NCBI GenBank assembly: GCA_032718475.1
Contig: JAUCBJ010008862.1
Span: 57,624 to 121,623, forward strand
DNA from: Nemertoderma westbladi
Taxonomy: Eukaryota; Xenacoelomorpha; Nemertodermatida; Nemertodermatidae
DNA: 64,000 nt
Direction of reading: 5' to 3'
Part shown: positions 1 through 12,400 of the stretch, in pieces
How positions within the stretch are numbered: the stretch's first letter is position 1
Layout of the letters: each line of letters opens with the position of its first letter
The notes under the pieces: generated by a model
Told to the model about the DNA's origin: nothing
The model's database searches: none
What the model saw: the letters and a program-made list of their open reading frames with translations, nothing else
Translations under genes and position numbers: made by a program

Positions 1-211
1 TTAGTATTTTATTTGGGTATTTAAAAAAGCCTCTGCCATTATAACCTGCTACTTTCCTTAAAGAGGTATCTTAAATGGTGAATATCGAAATTAAATATTC
101 GCGCAATTAATTTAAAATGTTAAAATGGGCTGAAACTACTCCCCAATTGGTAACATGCTGACTGTAAACTTCCAAAAAATCGTTGCTGTGTTGTGATGAT
201 CACTATATCAG

Positions 212-1739
212 GGGTATATCTTTTGCGTAGAGGTATAGCCTACATAGAGGCTTCATGTAGGTATGTGTAGCCTACATGTAGATGCACGTGTAGGGTGAAT
301 GTAGGTAGGTGTAGTCCCATAGATATTTATGTAATTTATGTGTCAACTTGCAGTAACGTGATACACGGTCGTCAATCAGGATGTATGGCAATAATCTCTG
401 ATCTCCACGGTACAATACGGTACATCAACCTGCAGACCTGTCTGCTGTCAGACAACAGGTTTTACTGCATACTGCAGTACTGTATAAATATCAAACATCG
501 CGTTCTGATTATACTAAAGTCCTTTACTCGTCATAAATATTAGGCCCTAATAAATTTGAGTATGCTAACGCCACGAAAGGCATCGTTCCATTAGATCAAC
601 TCGTTCTGATTTATGTCTATTGAGTAAGAGTAACCTAAACAAGAACAGCCATCATCGCGGGGACTATAGTCTACCAGAAACCCTGACCCCCCTCTGCCCC
701 TCTTTATCTGTTTATCAACCATACATCCATGGGACTTGAACAGTACTTCAGCATTGAAATGTTTTGGACGTTTTGTTTTGAAAGTAAAAATATAGAAGTC
801 TGGAAGTTTTGTTTGTTTTAATTTTTCAGGCAGTCACATTCCACCAACCAGCAACAGTCCCATCCCTTCCCACTATCCCGCGGACCACCACACTGTTTCA
901 TTATAAAGTAAAGAAAGAAAGAAGAAGTTAAATTGCATATCCATTAAACTATCATGAAATTGATACGGCATTTGAATGATGAACGATTGAAACGGCCACA
1001 GCAAGATTTATAAAATGAAAAATAAGTAAAATCAGCACACAATATTATCAATATAGACATTGAAGACAATTTAATAAACAAATACTATAAAAAAATATCT
1101 ACTAACAATCAATACATGATATATATAATATATATACATCAGCGACTACCATCGCCACTCTGGTTCAATCAGTCAGTCCGGTATCATTGTTAGCGTTTTG
1201 TTGAATTACCCACTCATCCTCAGACCCTCATGGACACCGACGACGAGCTCTAACCCTAACCGTTAGTCGATTCCTCCTTGACTGGAAACATCAGGTTCGG
1301 GCCGTTCGGCCCATACAAAGTCATTAGCCTCCATGCCTGAACCCGCAGGATCATAAGATCTACAGTATGTATCGGTATATCGTTCAGTCGTTTTTTCCTT
1401 TGTCAGTACTGTAGTATTGATAGGCTCCGTCTCGTCGGTATTCAGGGGACCCCCATTCGACGTATTCGCATCTCCTCCTGGTTGTTTCGGGTACCACCGC
1501 CCGCCATATGCGCATCTCTTCGTGGTTGTTCCGGGTACCACCCCCGTTCGCCGCATTCGCATCTCATCGAGGAAGTTCCGGTCCGGGTACCCCGTGTAGG
1601 CCTATTCATTCATCATTGTTGTTTTTAAAGACCTACCTACACCTACCTACATTCACCCTACACGTGCATCTACATGTAGGCTACACATACCTACATGTAG
1701 CCTCTATGTAGGCTATACCTCTACGCAAAAGTTATACCC
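212..1739. mobile_element. TIR element A (non-autonomous DNA transposon)
   Basis: Arms 212-314 and 1637-1739 are 103-bp inverted repeats with only about two or three differences; both begin GGGTAT and run through TTTTGCGTAGAGGTATAGCC. The 9-mer CTATATCAG lies immediately outside both ends (203-211 and 1740-1748), which reads as a target-site duplication of 7 to 9 bp; the exact edge is ambiguous because the ends are G/C runs. The interior has no convincing transposase; the small ORFs at 1263-1562 and on the other strand look like chance. Superfamily not assigned (hAT possible). Confidence 0.75.
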
Positions 1740-1748
1740 CTATATCAG

Positions 1749-2951
1749 GGGTAAATCTTTTCGACCTACGCGTAGGCGCTACGCGTAGCTACGCGTAGCT
1801 ACGCGTAGTTCGCAACATTGGGTCATATATCACCAGTTTCAGAGTTTTAACAATAACTACGCGTAGGTGCTACGCGTAGCTACGCGTAGGTGCTACGCGT
1901 AGCTACGCGTATGTCCTACGCGACCTACGCGTAGGTCCTACGCGACCTACGCATAGGTGCTACCCATAACTATGCCTATACGTCGTTTATCATTAGTAGG
2001 CCTACGTATTCCAAGCGGTTCAGTACTAAAATAAGACAATACGGTAGTATGTTCAATAAACAACCCACAACCATCAAATGCTTTCAACAGTAATGCATCC
2101 TATACCTGTATACTCTATATAGAGGAATACGCGAAGACTACATATTCTTCACTTCATGCGTTGCGGGCGGTAAAATGTGTTAATAATTAATGTTTAGAGT
2201 TCAAAAATAGTTTACAAAGGAAATAGGCCGATGGTTCTTATCGATTCTCTATGCTTTTTATTGCCTTTGTTCACGATAGGGCAAGGATATACTGTATTTA
2301 ATATGTTAACCCCTTGACAAGGGAAGGGGGAGACTAAATTGTCTACCATGATTGGTTGCACTTGTCATTTGACCAAACAATTTGATTATATGCAGTATTT
2401 ATCAGCTTTCGCTTAACCTCTTCACCGGTAGACTGGTCGCTTTATTTACTACTGTTCAATATTTAAATAATCCAATGGAAACAAAGATACTTGAATCATG
2501 AAACGTGAATTTTAAGTTTACTTTTTATTCATCCTCTGTGTTTGTATGTGAAAGAGCCGAATATTATTTATTACCAGTGCTGTATGTAGAGATATGAGTT
2601 TCCGATTCTGTTATTACATTTGTCTGATAATCAGATACCTGACATATACCGATACTATGCCTAACAACTCAACCCTACCGGACCTGAAATGAAAAATCAT
2701 TGTTATCAGGACTGCTACGCGTAGCACCTACGCGTAGCTACGCGTAGCACCTACGCGTAGTTTCAAAATACCTACGCGTAGTTCCAAAATAACTACGCGT
2801 AGTTTTAAAACACCTACGCGTAGTTGTTAAAAAGGCAGTAAGTCTGGCCCTACCGGTAAATGACAGGAATGGAAGTTACAAACTACGCGTAGCTACGCGT
2901 AGCTACGCGTAGCTACGCGTAGGCCTACGCGTAGGTCGAAAAGATTTACCC
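1749..2951. mobile_element. TIR element B with CTACGCGTAG palindrome arrays
   Basis: Inverted arms of about 66 bp (1749-1815 and 2884-2951) start GGGTAAATCTTTTCGACCTA and continue as runs of the 10-bp palindrome CTACGCGTAG. More copies of the palindrome lie inside at 1857-1950 and 2713-2830. The element abuts element A and shares its flanking word: CTATATCAG stands at 1740-1748 and again at 2952-2960. No transposase is visible, so it is non-autonomous. Confidence 0.72.
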
Positions 2952-2960
2952 CTATATCAG

Positions 2961-3367
2961 CTGTTCGGAGTATCAACAAAATATTGTCCATCAACTAACA
3001 GCTTGCTACATTCAGACAGAAACAGAGAAAGGAGGTTAGGCATACCGGTATATGCTACCAGTGACCGGTGACATACCCACAACACGACACACTCGACTGC
3101 GATAGCCTACCTAATAATGAGGTGTAGCCTACTGATCACAGAATGACACCAATACGGTAGGCCTATGGCTGTATGGTACACATTGCCATAAATCTGTGAT
3201 TATATTAAAGCTAACCTGCTAACGGTACCGGTACCGTCCCTATAACAGCAAGCATGCAGAATAAATTAACAAACAATGGGGTGAAAAATGAGTTCCCCTT
3301 TCTGACGTCGGGCAGAAAAGGGCATCGATTTCGAATTGACGTTTGACGTGCATCATCGGAAACTGAA
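2961..3367 (+). promoter_or_regulatory. Putative ABTB1 5' region with three TGACGT motifs
   Basis: This is the stretch between element B and the ABTB1 start codon. TGACGT occurs at 3303, 3337 and 3344, within 65 bp upstream of the ATG; the first is in TGACGTC, a CRE/ATF-like half-palindrome. No TATA box is obvious. Function is inferred only from motif clustering and position. Confidence 0.3.
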
Positions 3368-3423
3368 ATGGATATCAAGGAGCTTTTTATTAGCTGCCGA
3401 ATCGGAGATTATGATAGAGCAAG
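3368..3423 (+). CDS. ABTB1: ABTB1 coding exon 1
   Basis: Starts at ATG with MDIKELFISCRIGDYDRA and ends in phase 2 before GTAAGG. The peptide matches the vertebrate ABTB1 N terminus in pattern (acidic MD, LF-SCR-GD). The next exon supplies the last base of Arg19. Confidence 0.88.
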
Positions 3424-6400
3424 GTAAGGGTTGCTGGTATGACTGATTATCAGTGTAGTACGGTAGTGCGTACGCGTACGGTAGTTGGGTAGTTCAACAT
3501 GGACCAGATGCCAGCTTTGCCAGACAAATTGGTCGGCCTATGTAAATTTTGGAAGGCAGGTTACACTTTCCAGGAAAGCAGGAAAGTGAGTTGGGTGACC
3601 AAAACAATAAACGAAAGTTAACACATGTCACATGATTGTGTATTGTAGGCTATAAATATATATCAGTCAGTAGGCCTATACAAGTCCCTAAAAGGTGCCA
3701 CCCTGCTCCATAGAACGGGAAATTCAAATGATAGAAAGACATGTAATTTGTACTGGAATCAGATCTGCCACCTACTGACCTATATTTTGGCGGTAAATTA
3801 AAATCTGTTTTAACATTGAATACATGAATAGAGTAAGACTAATGCAGTAATGTAATTCATTGATTCAGAATAAATTATTTCTTATCGGTTTAACTCACTC
3901 ATCCGTTAATGTTGTTGTTTTATCTATTCTGGGGCTTCGAGCAGCACGTGAACAACTAAGCTGAATGGTTATAACTAGTATGGGACTTCGAGTAGCACGT
4001 GAACGACTAAGCTGACTGGTTAACTAGTCTTAGGACTTCGAGCAGCACGTAAACAACTAACCTAACTGGTTAACTAGTCTGGGACTGTGTACAGTTTGTA
4101 ATGGAAATATGATAATTCTGTAATTTGAATCAACCGCCAAAAATATATCAATTCACTGCGCCTTTCTATCATCTATCTACTTGAAATCTACTATTAATAT
4201 ACTAGGTATAAGTGTATAATTGTTATGATTATAATGTTCTGATGTAATTATATATAACTGATACAAGCAAATAATAAATGTTCTTTACATTTTACTGGGA
4301 TATAAGTTAAGCTAAATCCCCCGACCCCCCCCCCCCCCCTCCTCAATTTTCAATTTTGCTCTAAGTCCCAGACTAGTTAACCAGTCAGCTTAGTTGTTCA
4401 CGTGCTGCTCGAAGTCCCAGACTAGTTAACCAGTCAGCTTAGTTGTTCACGTGCTGCTCGAAGTCCCAGACTAGTTAACCAATCAGCTTAGTTGTTCACG
4501 TGCTGCTCGAAGTCCCAGACTAGTTAACCAGTCAGCTTAGTTGTTCACGTGCTGCTCGAAGTCCCAGACTAGTTAACCAGTCGGCTTAGTTGTTCACGTG
4601 CTCCTCGAAGAGGGGGTGTTATAATGCAGTATAGGGATGTCCCGGAATTCCGTTCCGGCCGGAATTCCGGCGGTTATTGCCCGATTCCGGTTCCGGCCGG
4701 AATTGCCGGAATGGGGTCAATTCCGGCCGGAATTTTACCGGAATTAACAGTTTCCTAAGTAGTTTGATAGTTGCCAATTAGTTTGTTAAATTATTATCAA
4801 AATTTATATATTTGTTTTAACATATACTTACAAACTATTGTTTAAGATGCAGTACTTGTTAACACTTGTACAAAAAGTAAAGAAGTACTGTTTTCTTCGG
4901 CCGTTAGCTTAGAGCTACCATTTAAGGATGCAAGGTGGAGATAGAGATACCCCCTTCTAACCACTTCAAATCATTCGTACCGAAAAGAAAACTGCCGTGG
5001 CCCATGGAGGTTCGAACCCACAACCTCCAGAGAGACGGGAATTCAATGCAACCACTACACCAAGGTGGAACCTAATGAACCTGTAACGAGGGACAATTTC
5101 TGCCACCCCCTTTTTTTTAAGTCAATTTAGTCTTGATGGGTATGCATCACATTTCCAAAAAAATTGTCACCTGACAACTGTTTTTAGAACGTCAAAATTA
5201 CACCTCCCTTGCTCCACTGGTAACACATAAGTAAAAAGTCATTTGTTAAAAAATATAAGATGAGTCTCACATTTACAAAATATTTCTATACCCAAAGGTA
5301 TCAATCCAGGCTTTCAGCATACCTAAGTCATGAGTCGTTTGTCAAAAAAAGATGGAACATGGTACATAATCACTTTCGCTCATAAGTTGTTACTTACGTT
5401 TTATCAGTGGAGTAGAGACGCTCCCATTGAAACCAATGTGTTGGTGTTTCATAATATATTTTGACTTACGATATAAGACTTACCAGTGAAGCATGGGCCT
5501 TAACGAGTGGTTTTACAATTTGCTTATAAAGTGACGTTTTTTAGATTGATTTACATTATTATGCATTTATTTTACATTATTTTACTTTGATATAATTATT
5601 TAATAATATGATAATATTAATATTGGTATCGTCCAACGTAACACATAGGATTACCCCTAAAGCTTTGCAGCTTATTTGCAAGGGGGTCCTTTATGTAACT
5701 TGGTTACAAATACAATATTACACAAATACACTAGGCTAACCTAAAACTATTATAAAACGTTATTACACTACGTACAGGTCCTGCAAGTCTTTAGGTCCTG
5801 CAAGTGTGGTCGTTGGGTCATGCGTCAATATTCCCTGCGTCGTAGGTGCTGTATATAATACAGTATGTTTGTTTATTTATATTTACAGAAAAGCTATTTC
5901 TTACCAGAAATCTATTTATTCCCAGCAAAATTAAACTGTAAGATGTACTATTAACCCCCGTTTATTATTCTGGTTCGAATAACATGTCACTGTAACATGC
6001 TCATTTCCCTTAACGACACCATGATATTGCACGAAACGACCCAAAGACGCGAAACCAGGAAACACGAAACCGCTGGTCAACGTTGGTTTTTAGGTATGAG
6101 CCTAAAAACCTAACTTTTGGCCAAGGATATAGGTTTTTGAAAAAACAATGAAATTGAATTCCCTGACGTATAAGGCCGAAGTACCCCCCCTCCCGTCCCC
6201 ATAATAGGCCGTAACGTGCCAAAATTCAATTATTTCACAAAAAAATTATAGGGTTTCACGGGTCATTTAGTGTATTTCACTAAATTATTCAAAATTCCGG
6301 TTCCGGCCGGAATATTCCGGCATGTTGAATTCCGGTTCCGGCCGGAATCAAAATATCGATTCCGGGACATCCCTAATGCAGTACCGGTGTAAACCGGTAC

Positions 6401-9400
6401 CGGCCAACGTTGACTTGAAGTGACAACTGAACCGATTCTTTTATAAATTTTTTTTCGAAATCTTCAGGACCTCGCACGGAATTTGTGGTGACTTAATATA
6501 AAAACACTGAAGTTTCAATTGGCCTAACCCATTGTTGTCGCAATGATTTGCATATAGTTATTGTACATTATTCTAGCACACGCACTGGTTGGCGCCTGGC
6601 GGTAGTTCATATACCTAAAACGTATTCATTGTTTTGGTTTCAGGTATTTGGTAGAACAAAAGGAAGTGGAGATCGGGACGCGAGATGTGTGGGACAGCAC
6701 ACCTTTGTACTACGCCTGTCTGTGCGGCCACACAACGATCGTGGAACTGTTACTTAGTAAAGGAGCGCGATGTGAAGCCAACACGTTCGACGGTGAGCGC
6801 TGTCTCTACGCCGCTCTCAACGATAAGATCCGGACTCTTCTCCGCAACTACAAACAGCTGACTGGGTCGTGTATGCGACGCGACGGGTACGAGGAGTTCC
6901 TACGACGGTCCTTGGTCGACGGGAACTTTAGCGATGTCGTCTTCATTATCGATGGAATCGCGATTAAAGCCCATAAATGTATACTCTGTTCCAGGTTTGT
7001 AGTAAAACCCATAAATGTATACTCTGTTCCAGGTTTGTAGTAAAACCCATAAATGTATACTCTGTTCCAGGTTTGTAGTAAAACCCATAAATGTATACTC
7101 TGTTCCAGGTTTGTAGTAAAACCCATAAATGTATACTCTGTTCCAGGTTTGTAGTAAAACCCATAAATGTATACTCTGTTCCAGGTTTGTAGTAAAACCC
7201 ATAAATGTATACTCTGTTCCAGGTTTGTAGTAAAACCCATAAATGTATACTCTGTCCCAGGTTTGTAGTAAAACCCATAAATGTATACTCTGTTCCAGGT
7301 TTGTAGTAAAACCCATAAATGTATACTCTGTTCCAGGTTTGTAGTAAAACCCATAAATGTATACTCTGTTCCAGGTTTGTAGTAAAACCCATAAATGTAT
7401 ACTCTGTTCCAGGTTTGTAGTAAAACCCATAAATGTATACTCTGTTCCAGGTTTGTAGTAAAACCCATAAATGTATACTCTGTTCCAGGTTTGTAGTAAA
7501 ACCCATAAATGTATACTCTGTTCCAGGTTTGTAGTAAAACCCATAAATGTATACTCTGTTCCAGGTTTGTAGTAAAACCCATAAATGTATACTCTGTTCC
7601 AGGTTTGTAGTAAAACCCATAAATGTATACTCTGTTCCAGGTTTGTAGTAAAACCCATAAATGTGTAAGACTCTGTTCCAGGTTTGTAGTAAAACCCATA
7701 AATGTATACTCTGTTCCAGGTTTGTAGTAAAACCCATAAATGTATACTCTGTTCCAGGTTTGTAGTAAAACCCATAAATGTATACTCTGTTCCAGGTTTG
7801 TAGTAAAACCCATAAATGTATACTCTGTTCCAGGTTTGTAGTAAAACCCATAAATGTGTAAGACTCTGTTCCAGGTTTGTAGTAAAACCCATAAATGTAT
7901 ACTCTGTTCCAGGTTTGTAGTAAAACCCATAAATGTATACTCTGTTCCAGGTTTGTAGTAAAACCCATAAATGTATACTCTGTTCCAGGTTTGTAGTAAA
8001 ACCCATAAATGTATACTCTGTTCCATGTTTGTAGTAAAACCCATAAATGTGTAAGACTCTGTTCCAGGTTTGTAGTAAAACCCATAAATGTATACTCTGT
8101 TCCAGGTTTGTAGTAAAACCCATAAATGTGTACTCTGTTCCAGGTTTGTAGTAAAACCCATAAATGTATACTCTGTTCCAGGTTTGTAGTAAAACCCATA
8201 AATGTATACTCTGTTCCAGGTTTGTAGTAAAACCCATAAATGTATACTCTGTTCCAGGTTTGTAGTAAAACCCATAAATGTGTAAGACTCTGTTCCAGGT
8301 TTGTAGTAAAACCCATAAATGTATACTCTGTTCCAGGTTTGTAGTAAAACCCATAAATGTATACTCTGTTCCAGGTTTGTAGTAAAACCCATAAATGTAT
8401 ACTCTGTTCCAGGTTTGTAGTAAAACCCATAAATGTATACTCTGTTCCAGGTTTGTAGTAAAACCCATAAATGTGTAAGACTCTGTTCCAGGTTTGTAGT
8501 AAAACCCATAAATGTATACTCTGTTCCAGGTTTGTAGTAAAACCCATAAATGTGTACTCTGTTCCAGGTTTGTAGTAAAACCCATAAATGTATACTCTGT
8601 TCCAGGTTTGTAGTAAAACCCATAAATGTATACTCTGTTCCAGGTTTGTAGTAAAACCCATAAATGTGTAAGACTCTGTTCCAGGTTTGTAGTAAAACCC
8701 ATAAATGTATACTCTGTTCCAGGTTTGTAGTAAAACCCATAAATGTATACTCTGTTCCAGGTTTGTAGTAAAACCCATAAATGTGTACTCTGTTCCAGGT
8801 TTGTAGTAAAACCCATAAATGTATACTCTGTTCCAGGTTTGTAGTAAAACCCATAAATGTGTAAGACTCTGTTCCAGGTTTGTAGTAAAACCCATAAATG
8901 TATACTCTGTTCCAGGTTTGTAGTAAAACCCATAAATGTATACTCTGTTCCAGGTTTGTAGTAAAACCCATAAATGTATACTCTGTTCCAGGTTTGTAGT
9001 AAAACCCATAAATGTATACTCTGTTCCAGGTTTGTAGTAAAACCCATAAATGTATACTCTGTTCCAGGTTTGTAGTAAAACCCATAAATGTATACTCTGT
9101 TCCAGGTTTGTAGTAAAACCCATAAATGTGTAAGACTCTGTTCCAGGTTTGTAGTAAAACCCATAAATGTATACTCTGTTCCAGGTTTGTAGTAAAACCC
9201 ATAAATGTGTACTCTGTTCCAGGTTTGTAGTAAAACCCATAAATGTATACTCTGTTCCAGGTTTGTAGTAAAACCCATAAATGTATACTCTGTTCCAGGT
9301 TTGTAGTAAAACCCATAAATGTGTAAGACTCTGTTCCAGGTTTGTAGTAAAACCCATAAATGTATACTCTGTTCCAGGTTTGTAGTAAAACCCATAAATG

Positions 9401-12400
9401 TATACTCTGTTCCAGGTTTGTAGTAAAACCCATAAATGTATACTCTGTTCCAGGTTTGTAGTAAAACCCATAAATGTATACTCTGTTCCAGGTTTGTAGT
9501 AAAACCCATAAATGTGTAAGACTCTGTTCCAGGTTTGTAGTAAAACCCATAAATGTATACTCTGTTCCAGGTTTGTAGTAAAACCCATAAATGTATACTC
9601 TGTTCCAGGTTTGTAGTAAAACCCATAAATGTATACTCTGTTCCAGGTTTGTAGTAAAACCCATAAATGTATACTCTGTTCCAGGTTTGTAGTAAAACCC
9701 ATAAATGTGTAAGACTCTGTTCCAGGTTTGTAGTAAAACCCATAAATGTATACTCTGTTCCAGGTTTGTAGTAAAACCCATAAATGTGTACTCTGTTCCA
9801 GGTTTGTAGTAAAACCCATAAATGTATACTCTGTTCCAGGTTTGTAGTAAAACCCATAAATGTATACTCTGTTCCAGGTTTGTAGTAAAACCCATAAATG
9901 TATACTCTGTTCCAGGTTTGTAGTAAAACCCATAAATGTGTAAGACTCTGTTCCAGGTTTGTAGTAAAACCCATAAATGTATACTCTGTTCCAGGTTTGT
10001 AGTAAAACCCATAAATGTATACTCTGTTCCAGGTTTGTAGTAAAACCCATAAATGTATACTCTGTTCCAGGTTTGTAGTAAAACCCATAAATGTATACTC
10101 TGTTCCAGGTTTGTAGTAAAACCCATAAATGTGTAAGACTCTGTTCCAGGTTTGTAGTAAAACCCATAAATGTATACTCTGTTCCAGGTTTGTAGTAAAA
10201 CCCATAAATGTGTACTCTGTTCCAGGTTTGTAGTAAAACCCATAAATGTATACTCTGTTCCAGGTTTGTAGTAAAACCCATAAATGTATACTCTGTTCCA
10301 GGTTTGTAGTAAAACCCATAAATGTGTAAGACTCTGTTCCAGGTTTGTAGTAAAACCCATAAATGTATACTCTGTTCCAGGTTTGTAGTAAAACCCATAA
10401 ATGTATACTCTGTTCCAGGTTTGTAGTAAAACCCATAAATGTATACTCTGTTCCAGGTTTGTAGTAAAACCCATAAATGTATACTCTGTTCCAGGTTTGT
10501 AGTAAAACCCATAAATGTGTAAGACTCTGTTCCAGGTTTGTAGTAAAACCCATAAATGTATACTCTGTTCCAGGTTTGTAGTAAAACCCATAAATGTGTA
10601 CTCTGTTCCAGGTTTGTAGTAAAACCCATAAATGTATACTCTGTTCCAGGTTTGTAGTAAAACCCATAAATGTATACTCTGTTCCAGGTTTGTAGTAAAA
10701 CCCATAAATGTATACTCTGTTCCAGGTTTGTAGTAAAACCCATAAATGTGTAAGACTCTGTTCCAGGTTTGTAGTAAAACCCATAAATGTATACTCTGTT
10801 CCAGGTTTGTAGTAAAACCCATAAATGTATACTCTGTTCCAGGTTTGTAGTAAAACCCATAAATGTATACTCTGTTCCAGGTTTGTAGTAAAACCCATAA
10901 ATGTATACTCTGTTCCAGGTTTGTAGTAAAACCCATAAATGTATACTCTGTTCCAGGTTTGTAGTAAAACCCATAGATGTATACTCTGTTCCAGGTTTGT
11001 AGTAAAACCCATAAATGTATACTCTGTTCCAGGTTTGTAGTAAAACCCATAAATGTGTACTCTGTTCCAGGTTTGTAGTAAAACCCATAAATGTATACTC
11101 TGTTCCAGGTTTGTAGTAAAACCCATAAATGTATACTCTGTTCCAGGTTTGTAGTAAAACCCATAAATGTATACTCTGTTCCAGGTTTGTAGTAAAACCC
11201 ATAAATGTATACTCTGTCCCAGGTTTGTAGTAAAACCCATAAATGTATACTCTGTTCCAGGTTTGTAGTAAAACCCATAAATGTATACTCTGTTCCAGGT
11301 TTGTAGTAAAATTAAGTGTTTTTTACTTTTATTTAGGTGCTTTTTATTTTTTTACCTTTATTTACTTTTATATTATTCATTTTTCATTATAGGTGCGTTT
11401 ATTTCAATGACATGTTTGAAAATAAATGGGCAGATAAACAAATGATAACATTGAAGAACGCCTCTGTTAAATTAACAGCGTTTAAGCATATCCTTACTTT
11501 CATTTACACAGGTAATTAGTTAATTATTAACAGCGTTTAAGCATATCCTTACTTTCATTTACACAGGTAATTAGTTAATTATTAACAGCGTTTAAGCATA
11601 TCCTTACTTTCATTTACACAGGTAATTAGTTAATTATTAACAGCGTTTAAGCATATCCTTACTTTCATTTACACAGGTAATTAGTTAATTATTAACAGCG
11701 TTTAAGCATATCCTTACTTTCATTTACACAGGTAATTAGTTAATTATTAACAGCGTTTAAGCATATCTTTACTTTCATTTACACAGGTAATTAGTTAATT
11801 ATTAACAGCGTTTAAGCATATCCTTACTTTCATTTACACAGGTAATTAGTTAATTATTTTATACCAAATTCATTATTTTATTTTCAATCCGCGATAATTC
11901 ATTAATATATTCTCATTCTGGTGAATTTCCGTCTTTAGATATTTTTATGTTTTATATGGGCGATAAATCTGTGAGGACGTTTTGCTCATTAATAATAGCA
12001 GTGTTCGAGCTGCGCGAAGTTAGTTAGTTAATATTAATTTATTAACAGGTCGACTGAATATAGCCACTAGTGAGGTTGAAGATGTACAACGTTTAGCCAA
12101 ACAATGTCGCCTTTATCAAATCATTAACGATATTGACTGTCAACTACGGAAAGTTTACGAATTTGGTTAGTTTCATTATTGTCTCGACCTTCACTTTTTG
12201 ATTGTTCCAAATTCCGACTATTGAGTGAGTGTAGCGGTTTACTTATTGTCTTATCGTTGTTATTATTAATTATTAACGGTACTAAAGTTTACGTTAGGCA
12301 ATATATTTGCACATTAATTTTGGATTAACCCTTATTTTATTTTCGTCTATAGATTTACCGCGCTGGGTCAAAATCACTAAAAGTGGCCAAAACTGAACAA

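Noticed and set aside
1263..1711. Small ORFs inside TIR element A
   Set aside because: Overlapping on both strands, no recognisable domain, and confined to the element interior.
6848..11278. Minus-strand ORFs of 1412-1476 codons in all three frames
   Set aside because: They are translations of the 38-bp array; every frame is open because the unit lacks stops on that strand and its reading cycles through all frames. No start, promoter or domain.
6970..11311. CRISPR array
   Set aside because: Repeats are directly abutting with no unique spacers, and the context is a eukaryotic intron.
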